A stretch of DNA of 64,000 bases from Oxalobacteraceae bacterium UBA4003 (GCA_002384815.1 DGBN01000029.1:119286-183285), one strand, 5' to 3'; counted from the first letter of the stretch, positions 8,584 to 17,735 are shown. The notes: a model not told the origin generated them from the sequence alone. Translations and numbers: made by a program.

Positions 8584-9855
8584 TCAACTTTCTATTCTTC
8601 GATGCGTGCGCGCAACGTTTTGCGGCTCCGTTGTTTCCAGCCATTTGCGAATACGCGCCGCATCGCCCAGGCGTGAAAACTTGCCTTTGGAATCGAGGAA
8701 GATCATGACGATAGGCCGTTCATTAATATTCGTTTGCATCACCAGGCAGCGGCCTGCCTCGGAAATATAGCCGGTTTTCTGGATGCCGATTTCCCAATCA
8801 GGATTGGTAACCAGGCGATTAGAGTTTGCATACTGCAGCGAGCGACCACCAGGTTCCACCACATATTTTGAGTCAGTTGAGTACTGGCGAAGAATCGGAT
8901 GGTTATATGCTTCCACAACCAGCTTCGCAAGATCGCGCGCGCTCGCTACGTTATTGCTCGACAAACCAGTCGAATCTACATAGTGCGTACCTCTCATGCC
9001 CAGCGATTTTGCCTTGGCGTTCATCGTGGCGACAAAGCCACGCAGGCCACCCGGGTAATGACGGCCCAGCGCGGAGGCAGCACGGTTCTCCGAACTCATC
9101 AAGGCTATGTGCAGCATGTTTGCACGCGATAGTTGCGAACCCACGCGCAAGCGGGATGAACTGTTTTTCTCGCGATCGATATCTGCGTCAGTCACTTCCA
9201 GAATTTCATTCATGTCCTGCTGCGCTTCCACTACCACCAGACCGGTCATCAGTTTGGTAATCGAAGCGATTGGTAACGTGACATTTGCATTTTTCTCGAA
9301 CAGCACTTCGGAAGTAGATTGATCTATCACCAGCGCCACGCTGGATGCCAGAGCCAGTGCATCGCGCGTCATGCTTAAGCCGGCTATATCGCCGGCAGTC
9401 ATGACAGGAGGCACCGTCGGAATCACCGGGCGTGCGACACGTTGATAGATAACCCGCTTCTTGCCATTAACCGTCACAACTTTTTTGACGAGCTTTTCAT
9501 CGGAATTCAGTGAAGTGCTGCGTGAGCGGGATGCTTTGCGGGATGCCGTCTTTGCATCGCTGCGTTTAGCTGATTTGGAAGATACGCGTTTGGATGATAC
9601 GGATGATTTACCGGCAGTTTTTTTCGCAGCGGTATTTTTCGATGCTGTTTTACGCTTTGAGCTTGGCGCAGCTTTGCTCTGTTTACTCTTTGCGCGTGGT
9701 ACCGCTTTGCTCTGCTTATTTTTTGCGCTTGATGCTGCTTTGCTGGTTGCGCTTGTTTTTTTCGCCGAACTGGTAGTCGGCTCTTTAGCCTGCGCAATGG
9801 GGGCGTGAGCGATCACCAATAAAGAAAAAAACACCCCTAGCGCGGACTTAAGCAT
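8584..9855 (-). CDS. pbpG: D-alanyl-D-alanine endopeptidase (PBP7 type) with Lys/Ala/Ser-rich tail
   Basis: A 423-residue periplasmic S11 serine peptidase that cuts peptidoglycan cross-links. Start chosen at 9855 (MLKSALGVFF); a signal peptide runs to about residue 23 (AQA). Catalytic motifs are in order: SITK at 198-201, SEN at 255-257 and KTG at 360-362. Between the signal and the catalytic domain, residues about 24-118 are a low-complexity region of Lys, Ala, Ser and Arg, resembling histone H1 or AlgP tails. E. coli PBP7 is about 310 residues, so this tail accounts for the extra length. It may bind polyanions such as teichoic-like polymers, lipopolysaccharide or DNA; this is inference. Confidence 0.9.
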   Translation of the reverse strand: MLKSALGVFFSLLVIAHAPIAQAKEPTTSSAKKTSATSKAASSAKNKQSKAVPRAKSKQSKAAPSSKRKTASKNTAAKKTAGKSSVSSKRVSSKSAKRSDAKTASRKASRSRSTSLNSDEKLVKKVVTVNGKKRVIYQRVARPVIPTVPPVMTAGDIAGLSMTRDALALASSVALVIDQSTSEVLFEKNANVTLPIASITKLMTGLVVVEAQQDMNEILEVTDADIDREKNSSSRLRVGSQLSRANMLHIALMSSENRAASALGRHYPGGLRGFVATMNAKAKSLGMRGTHYVDSTGLSSNNVASARDLAKLVVEAYNHPILRQYSTDSKYVVEPGGRSLQYANSNRLVTNPDWEIGIQKTGYISEAGRCLVMQTNINERPIVMIFLDSKGKFSRLGDAARIRKWLETTEPQNVARTHRRIES

Positions 9856-10047
9856 CTGCGAGTCTCCAGTTGGTACAGAAATGATGAATTGCAGTGTAGC
9901 AAATATCAAAAAATATGCAAGTAAATTAGATAGTTAGCAGCATTCATTAATCTACTTTCTAACAGGGGATGTTTTTTTACTCACAAAATTGAGGCATTTT
10001 ATTGCCCATCAAATAATCAAGACCGTTCTCAAATAAACACATCTCAG

Positions 10048-10968
10048 CTATTTCTTGACAACAAACACCACCCCTATCACGGCAAGCAACATGCCCGCTG
10101 CTCCGATCAGACTGAAAACCTCGCCGAACGCCACCCACGCCATCAAGGCTGTTGTAGGCGGCGTCAGATAGAGCAGGCTCGTGACTTGCGTGGCAGCGCT
10201 TTTACGTATCAATGTAAAGAGCAGGAAAATCGAACCTATCGACAAGGCCAGGCTTGCCCACAGCAAGGCGCCGATGAAACTTGGCGTCCACTGCACCGTC
10301 TGTAATGCGGGTGAAAAATCTTCCAGCCAGATTGCCAGCGGCAGCACCACAACACTGGATGCGGCAAACTGGATGATGGTGCCGGTGCGCAAATCGAAAT
10401 GCGGGCAATAGCGTTTTTGATACATCGTGCCTATCGTAATCGACAGCAAGGCCATCACGCACAGTGCAATGCTTTGCCAGCTCAAACCGGTCAATGTAAT
10501 TTTATTGGCAACCACCAGCGCCACGCCGCACAAGCCAAACACCAGACCTACCCACTGCCGTCCGCCTACCTTTTCGCCAATCAGAGGGGCGGAAAATGCC
10601 GTCAGCACCGGCTGCATGCCGACGATCAGAGCCGACAAACCGGCCGGCATCCCCAACTTGATGGCACACCAGACCCCCGCCAGATAACCGGCTTGCACCA
10701 ATATCCCCGCTACTGCGATATGACGCATGCTGCCTGAGGGCCACGGTGTGCGTAACAGCAAGACCAGCGGCAACAGGACAATCAGGACACAGAGGAAGCG
10801 CAACGATAGAAACGTCAATGGCGGCGCGTACGGCAAACCGAATTTTGCAACGATAAAACCCGTGCTCCAGATCAGCACGAAGAAAAAAGGCACCAAAGGC
10901 ATGGTGGTCAGCCAGGAAGCGGCGGTGTTTTTGAGAGGACGCATTGAATCGTTATTGATCGTTGACAT
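10048..10968 (-). CDS. EamA/DMT-family metabolite exporter
   Basis: A 306-residue protein with about ten hydrophobic helices in two EamA repeats of the drug/metabolite transporter superfamily. The first repeat has FFFVLIWSTGFIVAKFGLPYAPPLTFLSLRF, shown here only as a family pattern (W-S-[ST]-G-F...R[FY]); the second ends with SLLYLTPPTTALMAWVAFGE, the classic second-repeat block. It stands alone between two unrelated genes. Substrate cannot be told; amino acids or cysteine derivatives are common for this group. Confidence 0.85.
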   Translation of the reverse strand: MSTINNDSMRPLKNTAASWLTTMPLVPFFFVLIWSTGFIVAKFGLPYAPPLTFLSLRFLCVLIVLLPLVLLLRTPWPSGSMRHIAVAGILVQAGYLAGVWCAIKLGMPAGLSALIVGMQPVLTAFSAPLIGEKVGGRQWVGLVFGLCGVALVVANKITLTGLSWQSIALCVMALLSITIGTMYQKRYCPHFDLRTGTIIQFAASSVVVLPLAIWLEDFSPALQTVQWTPSFIGALLWASLALSIGSIFLLFTLIRKSAATQVTSLLYLTPPTTALMAWVAFGEVFSLIGAAGMLLAVIGVVFVVKK

Positions 10969-11192
10969 AAATCTGCGGAAAGAGGCGCACTAGTACAACA
11001 TGCGTTGAAGCGACTAGTGTGCCGCGCAAACCATCAGCACGGGTTGAATTTTTTGCAGCCGGCAGCAATGGTTTATCCAGCGTCATTCCATTGGCCTGCC
11101 CTCAAACTGGCCGCACAGACACCCTTGGTCCCGGGAGGAATTTTATCGTTCTGGCTATTGACATTTATTTTGTGCGTCGCAACAAATTTATC

Positions 11193-11220
11193 TTGACATC
11201 CATAGCAATACATATAAAAT
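11193..11220 (+). promoter_or_regulatory. Sigma70-type promoter of the phasin gene
   Basis: TTGACA at 11193-11198 and TAAAAT at 11215-11220 are separated by 16 bp, followed about 70 bp later by the phasin start. The remaining part of the 10969-11288 intergenic region shows no gene; a second TTGACA at 11158-11163 is also present. Confidence 0.6.
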
Positions 11221-11288
11221 CTTTAATGCTGCATCGCATCAATTACAGCCTTATCCTGTATTCCCATGATCCGATTAGGAGAAAACCC

Positions 11289-11858
11289 ATGTTTGCCATT
11301 CCCGAACAATTTTCCGCCGCCACCAAAAATCAGTTTGAAACACAACTCGCCATCCTGAATTCCTTCACCAGCACAGCATTCGACAGCATGCAAAAAATCG
11401 TCGACCTGAATCTGAATGTCGTCAAATCGTCACTGCAGGAAGCTGGTGCCACTACGCAGCAGTTGATCAGTGCAAAAGATCCGCAGGAATTCTTTTCCTT
11501 GAGTACCGCGCAAGCACAACCGACTGCAGAAAAAGCCCTCGCCTACAGCCGCCATCTGGCCGGCATCGCTAGCAGCACGCAGGCAGAATTTTCCAAAGCC
11601 GCAGAAACACAAATCACAGAAACCAATCGCAAGGTACTGTCCCTGGTCGAAGAGTTGAGCAAGAATGCACCGGCCGGCTCGGAAAACGCCATTGCAATCA
11701 TCAAATCCGCAATCGGCAATGCCAATGCAGGTTACGAGCAACTGTCCAAAACCACCAGGCATGCAATAGAAACACTGGAAGGCAATTTGAACGCCGCCAC
11801 CAGCCAGTTTGTCGGTGCCACAGAAAAAACCACTACGCGCACACGAAAATCCGCTTAA
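11289..11858 (+). CDS. phaP: Phasin (PHA granule-associated protein)
   Basis: A 189-residue phasin of the Phasin_2 family that coats polyhydroxyalkanoate granules. The start is set by AGGAGAAAACCC immediately upstream; the reading frame stays open further upstream but has no ribosome binding site there. MFAIPEQFSAATKNQFETQ and the following amphipathic helical pattern with frequent Ala, Gln, Ser and Thr are typical. AFDSMQKIVDLNLNVVK is the conserved phasin core, and the basic end TTRTRKSA is common. It has its own promoter and terminator, as expected for an abundant protein. Confidence 0.92.
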   Translation: MFAIPEQFSAATKNQFETQLAILNSFTSTAFDSMQKIVDLNLNVVKSSLQEAGATTQQLISAKDPQEFFSLSTAQAQPTAEKALAYSRHLAGIASSTQAEFSKAAETQITETNRKVLSLVEELSKNAPAGSENAIAIIKSAIGNANAGYEQLSKTTRHAIETLEGNLNAATSQFVGATEKTTTRTRKSA

Positions 11859-11901
11859 GCACAGGCGATCTTCCCATTATTTGAAAAAATGATGCTTGAC
11901 G

Positions 11902-11934
11902 AAAAATGCCCCGCACTATGCGGGGCATTTTTTC
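11902..11934. terminator. Bidirectional terminator after phaP
   Basis: ATGCCCCGC and GCGGGGCAT pair around ACTAT, with A-run and T-run flanks. It can stop phaP (plus) and the iron permease gene ending at 11957 (minus). Confidence 0.88.
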
Positions 11935-11956
11935 AGCCGGCACATCCGGCATCCCG

Positions 11957-13633
11957 TCAACGGCTGGTCCTGGCAATCGCACGCGCCAGAATGACTACCG
12001 GCACTATGGCAACCAGCACGATCGTCAATGCCGGCAATGCCGCTTCGCCGAGTCGCTCGTCGGATGCCAGTTGATGCGTAATCACCGCCAGCGTATCGAA
12101 ATTGAACGGACGTATCGTCAAGGTCGCCGGCAATTCCTTGACTACATCGACAAACACCAGCAGGCCGGCAGTCAGCATGCTGCGCCATAATAGCGGCACA
12201 TGAATATGCATCAGCATAGAAGTGATGCCATGCCCCAGACTGCGCGCACTGGCATCCATCGCCGGTGTAATCTTGGTCAAACCGGCTTGCACACTCTGAA
12301 ATGACACGGCAAGAAAACGCACCAGATAAGCGTAAACCAGCGCGATCACGCTGCCGCTCAAGATCAGCTTGATCCCGTGCTCGCTATTCCACGTGTCGAT
12401 GTATGACAGCGGAATCAGGATGCCGACTGCAATCACTGCGCCCGGAATTGCATACCCCATGCTGACGATGCGATTGCAGACTGCCTGCGTTTTACTCTTC
12501 GTTACGCGCGCTGCATACGCCATCAATACGCAAATCATGACTGCAATCAGGGCCGTGATACCGCCAAGAACAATCGTGTTTTCCAGCCAGCCTATATAAC
12601 GCGTACCAAACGAGAGCGCATCTTCATTCAACAGCAGGCGCAGCAAAATAATCAGAGGCACAAAAAATCCAAACACTACCGGCAATGCGCAGAACAGGCT
12701 TGCACTCCAGGCATGCCGCCCTGCAAGTACGGTCACCGCTTGCGCTGCGCTGCGTCCGCCCACTGCGTAATAACGTGCACGGCCCCGGCTCTTCTGCTCC
12801 AGCAGCATCAATCCCATGACAAACACCAACAGCACCGCAGCAATTTGCGCAGCAGCAGTACGATCGGAAAAGATATACCAGGATTTATAAATACCGGTTG
12901 TCAATGTCGGCACGCCGAAGTAAGCCACGGCACCGTAATCGGCCAGCGTTTCCATCAAGGCCAGCGCGATGCCGGCAGCAGCAGCCGGACGCGCCAGCGG
13001 CAAACTCACTTGCAGGAAGGCCTGCCATGGGCTGGCCCCCAGAGTGCGTGCCGCATCCCACATGCGCGGACTGCGTTCGATAAACGCATTGCGCACCAGC
13101 AGATACACATACGGGTACAACACCAGCGCAAACAGCAAACCGGCACCGCCAACCGAACGGATCTGCGGAAACCAGTAAGCCCCGCCCTGCCAGTCGAACA
13201 GCGACCGCAAGCCGGTTTGTACCGGGCCGGTGAACTGCAGAAAGTCGGTATAAGCGTACGCCACCACATAAGCCGGCATCGCCAGCGGCAGGATCAGCGC
13301 CCACTCGAAAAACTTCTTGCCAGGGAAATCGAATACCGCCACCAGCCATGCGCAACCTATGCCTATCATTGCCGTCAGTACGGCAACGATGACAGCGATG
13401 ATCGCGCTGTTGACGATGTATTCCGGCAGTACCGTTTGCCATAAATGGGAGAAGGTGCTGACGCTGGCATTCAATTCGGTCTGCGAAAAAAGATTCGACA
13501 GCACGCCGGCAATCGGGACGCCCACCAACAAGGCGATGACGAGCGAAGCAAGCAACAGCGGATGCAGGCCGCCACCTTGATGCCTTGCGTCAGGCGCGGA
13601 GAGCATTCTGGACATAAAAAAACATGAATTCAT
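11957..13633 (-). CDS. fbpB: Iron(III) ABC transporter permease (FbpB/SfuB type)
   Basis: A roughly 558-residue fused permease with two six-helix halves, as in FbpB/SfuB/ThiP. Each half has an EAA loop: ARTLGASPWQAFLQVSLPLARPA in the first and DASARSLGHGITSMLMHIHVPL in the second. Residues around the N-terminus are uncertain: Met codons at 13633, 13615 and 13606 are all possible and none has a clear ribosome binding site; the longest is given. It is divergent from the ATPase gene at 13706 across a Fur-like box. No periplasmic binding protein gene lies beside it. Thiamine or spermidine-type uptake is the alternative, but Fur-box and ATPase context favour iron. Confidence 0.85.
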   Translation of the reverse strand: MNSCFFMSRMLSAPDARHQGGGLHPLLLASLVIALLVGVPIAGVLSNLFSQTELNASVSTFSHLWQTVLPEYIVNSAIIAVIVAVLTAMIGIGCAWLVAVFDFPGKKFFEWALILPLAMPAYVVAYAYTDFLQFTGPVQTGLRSLFDWQGGAYWFPQIRSVGGAGLLFALVLYPYVYLLVRNAFIERSPRMWDAARTLGASPWQAFLQVSLPLARPAAAAGIALALMETLADYGAVAYFGVPTLTTGIYKSWYIFSDRTAAAQIAAVLLVFVMGLMLLEQKSRGRARYYAVGGRSAAQAVTVLAGRHAWSASLFCALPVVFGFFVPLIILLRLLLNEDALSFGTRYIGWLENTIVLGGITALIAVMICVLMAYAARVTKSKTQAVCNRIVSMGYAIPGAVIAVGILIPLSYIDTWNSEHGIKLILSGSVIALVYAYLVRFLAVSFQSVQAGLTKITPAMDASARSLGHGITSMLMHIHVPLLWRSMLTAGLLVFVDVVKELPATLTIRPFNFDTLAVITHQLASDERLGEAALPALTIVLVAIVPVVILARAIARTSR

Positions 13634-13649
13634 TCTTGATCAAGTGGAT

Positions 13650-13668
13650 GAGAATTATAATCAATCCC
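13650..13668. promoter_or_regulatory. Putative Fur box in divergent iron-transport promoter
   Basis: The 19-mer starting GAGAATTATAATCA agrees with the classical Fur consensus GATAATGATAATCATTATC at 14 of 19 positions by hand count. It sits between the divergent permease and ATPase genes, 17 bp from one start and 38 bp from the other. Confidence 0.5.
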
Positions 13669-13705
13669 TCATTGCATCTCTGCATTTACTTTGGAACTGG
13701 AAGCC

Positions 13706-14824
13706 ATGTCAGCAATTCACGCTCTGTCGCCACATCTGTCGCTTGAATCGATCCGGGTCGGTTACCGGCTTGGTCAGCAGATGCATGAGATTGTGCACAG
13801 CCTGTCATTTGCATTGCAGCGCGGACAGATCGGCTGCCTGCTGGGGCAATCTGGTTGCGGAAAAACCACCGTGTTGCGCGCCATTGCCGGTTTTGAATCG
13901 CTGATAGATGGACGCATTACATTGGGCGGCAAGGAACTCAGCAACGCGCATTACACTGCGGCGCCAGAAACCCGTCAGGTCGGCGTCGTGTTCCAGGATT
14001 ACGCGCTGTTTCCGCATTTGTCGGTTGCCGACAATGTCGGTTTCGGACTGCGCAAACTGGCAGCTCCCGAGCGACATGCACGCATCGCCACCTTGCTGGC
14101 TCTGGTCGGCCTCGCATCGCAAGGAAAAAAATTTCCGCATGAATTATCCGGTGGACAGCAGCAGCGCGTCGCTCTCGCGCGTGCGCTGGCGCCACAACCG
14201 GATCTGCTGTTGCTGGATGAACCCTTTTCCAATCTCGATGTGGATCTGCGCGAACGGCTGGCCAGCGAAGTACGCAATATCCTGAAAGAAGTCGGCACCA
14301 CTGCGGTGCTGGTCACGCACGATCAACATGAAGCGTTTGCGATTGCAGATCAGATCGGCGTGATGCAGAACGGCGTCATCGTCCAATGGGACTCTGCCTA
14401 CAATCTGTATCACCGCCCTGTCAATCGCTTTGTCGCCGACTTTATCGGTCTCGGTGTATTCACTCCCGGCATCATCGATCAGGCGGGACAGAACGTGAAC
14501 ATCGAACTGGGCTCGCTACCGTTGTGTCACGGCCTGGAAACATGCGATCCGAACGAATCGGATGGACAGAAGGTCGATGTCTTGCTGCGTGCCGATGACG
14601 TCGTACATGACGACGCCAGCCCGCTGCAGGCGGAAGTCGTGCGCAAGGCCTTTCGCGGTGCAGATTTTTTGTACACTCTGAAACTGCCTAGCGGCCAGCT
14701 GCTGCTGGCACTGGTGCCCTCGCATCACGATCATGCGCTGGGCGAGCGCATAGGCATACGACTGGAAGCCGACCATGTGGTGACATTTACAAAGGAAAAT
14801 GAAGCACCCGGCATTTCCAGCTAA
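13706..14824 (+). CDS. fbpC: Iron(III) ABC transporter ATPase (FbpC type)
   Basis: A 372-residue ABC ATPase. ATG at 13706 is preferred, with GGAAGCC just upstream, over an in-frame TTG at 13691. Walker A GQSGCGKTT is at 47-55, Q-loop FQDYALFPHLSV at 97-108, signature LSGGQQQR at 147-154, Walker B LLLLDEP at 167-173. The C-terminal third is a regulatory TOBE_2-like domain (VDVLLRADDVVHDD). ETRQVGVVFQDYALFPHL and the FbpC-like domain layout favour ferric iron. It pairs with the divergent permease. The stop codon overlaps that of the convergent gene at 14821 by 4 bp. Confidence 0.88.
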   Translation: MSAIHALSPHLSLESIRVGYRLGQQMHEIVHSLSFALQRGQIGCLLGQSGCGKTTVLRAIAGFESLIDGRITLGGKELSNAHYTAAPETRQVGVVFQDYALFPHLSVADNVGFGLRKLAAPERHARIATLLALVGLASQGKKFPHELSGGQQQRVALARALAPQPDLLLLDEPFSNLDVDLRERLASEVRNILKEVGTTAVLVTHDQHEAFAIADQIGVMQNGVIVQWDSAYNLYHRPVNRFVADFIGLGVFTPGIIDQAGQNVNIELGSLPLCHGLETCDPNESDGQKVDVLLRADDVVHDDASPLQAEVVRKAFRGADFLYTLKLPSGQLLLALVPSHHDHALGERIGIRLEADHVVTFTKENEAPGISS

Positions 14825-15621
14825 ATGTGCTGTATTTCCACCTGCAACAGATTTAATTCCGCAACCAATCTGGCAAATGCAGCGGCGCCCTGCTCGGGTT
14901 CGCCCTTGACGCCGAGTTCGATATGACGCCGCGTTTCTGCATCACCCACGCTAGGCAGACTGAATATTTTCACCTGCGGATATTCGTTCTCGATAGTTTC
15001 CATCAAAGGCGTCAGTGCCGATTCCATGGACTGGAAAACCAGTACTGATTTTTCAAATTTCGCTTGTTGGTGGAACAGATGCGCATAATGCGTATCCAGT
15101 ATCCATTCCATCATCGGCCACGCCATCACCGGAAAACCCGGCATGAAATAATGCGCGCCAACGTGTCCGTGACGAATCGCAAAGCCGGGAATCTTGTTGT
15201 AGGGATTGGGGACAATCTCTGCACCCTGCGGAAATTCACCCATTTTCAGGCGATGCAGGTTTTCCGGTCGGTTCAAATCAAAGGGCACGTTCGCTTCGCA
15301 CGCCATGTCCAGCATGCGCTCCTGGATTTTTTGTTTCGCTTCCGGATGCAGGATGACAGGCACATCGAGTGCCGCCGCCGCACATTGCCGTGTATGGTCG
15401 TCCGGCGTGGCGCCTATGCCGCCACAGCTGAACACGACGTCGTCGCTGGCGAAGGTACGCTTGAGCGTCGCAGTAATCCGCACGCGATCGTCGCCCAGGA
15501 TTTCCACCCAATCCAGCGATAATCCGCGCGCACCGAGCAACTCCAGAACCTTGGGGAAATGCTTGTCCACACGTTTGCCTGACAAGATTTCATCGCCGAT
15601 GATGATGAGTCCGAATGCCAT
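14821..15621 (-). CDS. MoaB/CinA N-terminal-type molybdopterin-binding domain protein
   Basis: A 266-residue protein of the MoCF_biosynth fold, as in the N-terminal half of CinA. MAFGLIIIGDEILSGKRVDKH is the signature start, and SCGGIGATPDDHTRQCAAAA is the conserved GGxGxTxDD(H/I)T nucleotide/pterin-binding loop. The nicotinamide-amidase domain of full-length CinA (about 410 residues) is absent, so this belongs to the stand-alone group of unknown role. It runs convergent with the iron ATPase gene and is about 44 bp downstream of the next minus-strand gene. Confidence 0.85.
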   Translation of the reverse strand: MAFGLIIIGDEILSGKRVDKHFPKVLELLGARGLSLDWVEILGDDRVRITATLKRTFASDDVVFSCGGIGATPDDHTRQCAAAALDVPVILHPEAKQKIQERMLDMACEANVPFDLNRPENLHRLKMGEFPQGAEIVPNPYNKIPGFAIRHGHVGAHYFMPGFPVMAWPMMEWILDTHYAHLFHQQAKFEKSVLVFQSMESALTPLMETIENEYPQVKIFSLPSVGDAETRRHIELGVKGEPEQGAAAFARLVAELNLLQVEIQHI

Positions 15622-15665
15622 GTTTCTCTTTCTTGCGTTAGCGTGTGAAGTTGGCGCACGTCGAT

Positions 15666-16508
15666 TTACTTGCCGTCTTCGATCAGTGACGGTTCAGCAG
15701 CAGGTTGCGGCACACCGGCAGCGCGATGCCGTTTCAAGGCATCCATGCAGTAATGCTGGAACCACAAGCCGCTGAAGATGAATATCAATACATACAACCA
15801 GATTGCTCCAGCTGCCAGTACCGGAAAAAATATCACCGAGAAGGCGCCGCCCAGCCACAACAAGGTAGGTGCAGCACCCATCGCACCGGTCATTGCACCG
15901 ATGCCCAGCAACTGCCAGCGATGCATGCGAAGGATAAACTTGCGCTCTTCAGGATCGGCATGATCGGCCAGCGCATCGTAAGCCATCACACGGTACGTCA
16001 GCCAACCCCACAGCAGAGGCTGGATCACGAAGGTCAAAGGTGGAATCAGCGAGAGCGGCAAAGTCAGCAGCCACAACACCAGGAAAATCGTGAACGATGA
16101 AGTCGACATCCACAAGCTGCCGAAGAAGGTGCCGCCTTTGCGCGTTTCCAGTTCCTGATATTGCCGGCTGCCGACATGCCTGGCAATCACTGGCATCGCC
16201 ATCATGCCAACGAAAATCAATGCCGTCAGTATCATCAGCGGCAGCAGTATCCACATGGCGATCAATGGCACCACGACTGTCTTCAGTGCGCCCAATCCCA
16301 GCCACAGCAACACCTCGTTGGTCACACGAAAGCCATCGTTTTCGACAAAATATTTTTGCAGGGCATCTATCATGCTTTGCAGATACAGCCACAAAACGAC
16401 ACCCCAGACTGCGATCGACAACGCGAACGGCAGTACGCTCAACAACAGCATCCTGATATGCAACTGGGATAACAGGGCTCGTCCGAATGCATTCAATACC
16501 GGGCGCAT
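15666..16508 (-). CDS. EI24/CysZ-like membrane protein
   Basis: A 280-residue integral membrane protein of the EI24 (PF07264-type) family, which includes the sulfate transporter CysZ. Start set at 16508 (MRPVLNAFGRALLSQL), with AAAGGATATTTCC upstream. Hydrophobic segments lie at about 22-46, 68-104, 150-185 and 225-255, with a conserved WGWLTYRVMAYDAL region. It is upstream of the MoaB-like gene on the same strand. CysZ function is possible but the gene is not in a sulfur context, so I leave the role open. Confidence 0.75.
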   Translation of the reverse strand: MRPVLNAFGRALLSQLHIRMLLLSVLPFALSIAVWGVVLWLYLQSMIDALQKYFVENDGFRVTNEVLLWLGLGALKTVVVPLIAMWILLPLMILTALIFVGMMAMPVIARHVGSRQYQELETRKGGTFFGSLWMSTSSFTIFLVLWLLTLPLSLIPPLTFVIQPLLWGWLTYRVMAYDALADHADPEERKFILRMHRWQLLGIGAMTGAMGAAPTLLWLGGAFSVIFFPVLAAGAIWLYVLIFIFSGLWFQHYCMDALKRHRAAGVPQPAAEPSLIEDGK

Positions 16509-16696
16509 GATGGAAATATCCTTTGAGAAATCGGATTCGCAGTCAGAAACTTGGCCATGCATGCCAGCCTGCGCGAAGAGTGATTATTTTACCGTGCCGG
16601 ATTCTTCCATGCCGGCCAGCCATCTGCCAACAGATAAAGGCGTCTTCACCTGCTACAATCTCCCCACTTTCTGATCATATTTTCAAAGGAGTAAAC

Positions 16697-17053
16697 ATGG
16701 CTACCACCTCGACCTCATCCGGTTTGCAATACGAAGACAAAGTTGTCGGCGACGGCGCAGAAGCAGCCGCAGGCAACCATGTCACCGTGCATTACACCGG
16801 CTGGCTGCAAAACCCGGACGGCAGCGCCGGTGCAAAATTCGATTCCAGCAAGGATCGCAATGATCCATTCCAGTTCCCGCTGGGCGCAGGCCATGTCATC
16901 AAGGGTTGGGACGAAGGCGTACAAGGCATGAAAATCGGCGGCACCCGTACGCTGATCATTCCAGCCTCGCTGGGTTACGGTGCACGCGGTGCAGGCGGTG
17001 TCATTCCACCGAACGCGACCCTGATTTTTGAAGTGGAATTGCTGGGCGTATAA
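16697..17053 (+). CDS. FKBP-type peptidyl-prolyl cis-trans isomerase
   Basis: A 118-residue single-domain FKBP. Start at 16697 is set by AAAGGAGTAAAC. The ligand-pocket residues are in place: VHYTGWL (Tyr, Trp), KFDSSKDRNDPFQFPLG (Phe-Asp), GHVIKGWDEGVQGM (Val-Ile, Trp) and ASLGYGARGAGGVIPPNATLIFEVELL (Tyr, Ile, Phe). No signal peptide, so it acts in the cytosol. The segment NPDGSAGAKFDSS is slightly longer than in human FKBP12. It is followed about 65 bp later by the ACBP gene. Confidence 0.95.
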   Translation: MATTSTSSGLQYEDKVVGDGAEAAAGNHVTVHYTGWLQNPDGSAGAKFDSSKDRNDPFQFPLGAGHVIKGWDEGVQGMKIGGTRTLIIPASLGYGARGAGGVIPPNATLIFEVELLGV

Positions 17054-17118
17054 ATCCGGCCTGAACTCCGATCAGATGTCTTCTGATCAGCCTAGACCAC
17101 CTTTTATTGGGAACACCT

Positions 17119-17370
17119 ATGAGCCTGCAGGAACAATTTGATCAAGCTTTGACAGATTCCAAAAACTTGCCGGAGCGTCCGGACAATCTGACCTTGCTGA
17201 AAATCTATGGCTTGTTCAAACAGGCCGGCGGCGATGCCACGGGGGAACAGCCGGCAATGACCGACTTTGTTGCACGCGCCAAATGGGATGCGTGGAATAA
17301 TCTCAAAGGACTTTCTAGGGACGAAGCGATGCAGCAGTACGTCGATCTGGTGAACAGCCTGAAAGGCTGA
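17119..17370 (+). CDS. Acyl-CoA-binding protein
   Basis: An 83-residue four-helix ACBP that buffers long-chain acyl-CoA. Visible signature residues: LLKIYGLFKQAGGDA (Tyr and Lys at the CoA site), RAKWDAWNNLKGLS and the final Tyr in QQYVDLVNSLKG. ACBP is mainly eukaryotic; small versions occur in some proteobacteria, often near lipid or PHA genes, and here a PHA-system gene follows on the opposite strand. ATG at 17119 is used; an upstream TTG is less likely. Confidence 0.9.
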   Translation: MSLQEQFDQALTDSKNLPERPDNLTLLKIYGLFKQAGGDATGEQPAMTDFVARAKWDAWNNLKGLSRDEAMQQYVDLVNSLKG

Positions 17371-17396
17371 GCTTCCGCTTGCACAGCCAGAAAATG

Positions 17397-17430
17397 AAAA
17401 AGCCCCGTAATAAAATACGGGGCTTTTTTG
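17397..17430. terminator. Bidirectional terminator between ACBP and PHA-system gene
   Basis: AGCCCCGTA and TACGGGGCT pair around ATAAAA with A-run and T-run flanks. Confidence 0.88.
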
Positions 17431-17447
17431 ACGGTACAAGCTCAGGT

Positions 17448-17732
17448 TCAGGCCGCTTCGGCAAAATACTTTTTCATATTGCGTGCCACTTTTTCTTCCA
17501 GCGTACCTGCAAAGGCCTTGAACAAAAAATCCAGCGTAATATCGATCTGCGCTTCTTTTTCCCGCAATGCCAGCGTACCGGCGACGCCGCTGCGCTTGAA
17601 CGATAAAACATCGCCCTCCCACTGCGTCGCCATGTCGAATTCCGCGGCCATTCTGTCTGCCACTTGTTGTGCTGCTTCTTTTGCCCTGGGTAAAGGCAGT
17701 TGGTGCTCCTGCTTGATACTGATATCGGCCAT
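17448..17732 (-). CDS. Polyhydroxyalkanoic acid system family protein
   Basis: A 94-residue protein of the PHA_gran_rgn type (PF09650-like). MADISIKQEHQLPLPRAKE and the WEGDVLSFKRSGVAGTLAL segment, with ITLDFLFKAFAGTLEEKV near the end, match that family. It is predicted to be a small cytoplasmic granule-associated or regulatory protein; the molecular role is not established. It ends 4 bp from the dehydrogenase gene on the same strand, so the two are probably co-transcribed. Confidence 0.8.
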   Translation of the reverse strand: MADISIKQEHQLPLPRAKEAAQQVADRMAAEFDMATQWEGDVLSFKRSGVAGTLALREKEAQIDITLDFLFKAFAGTLEEKVARNMKKYFAEAA

Positions 17733-17735
17733 CTT

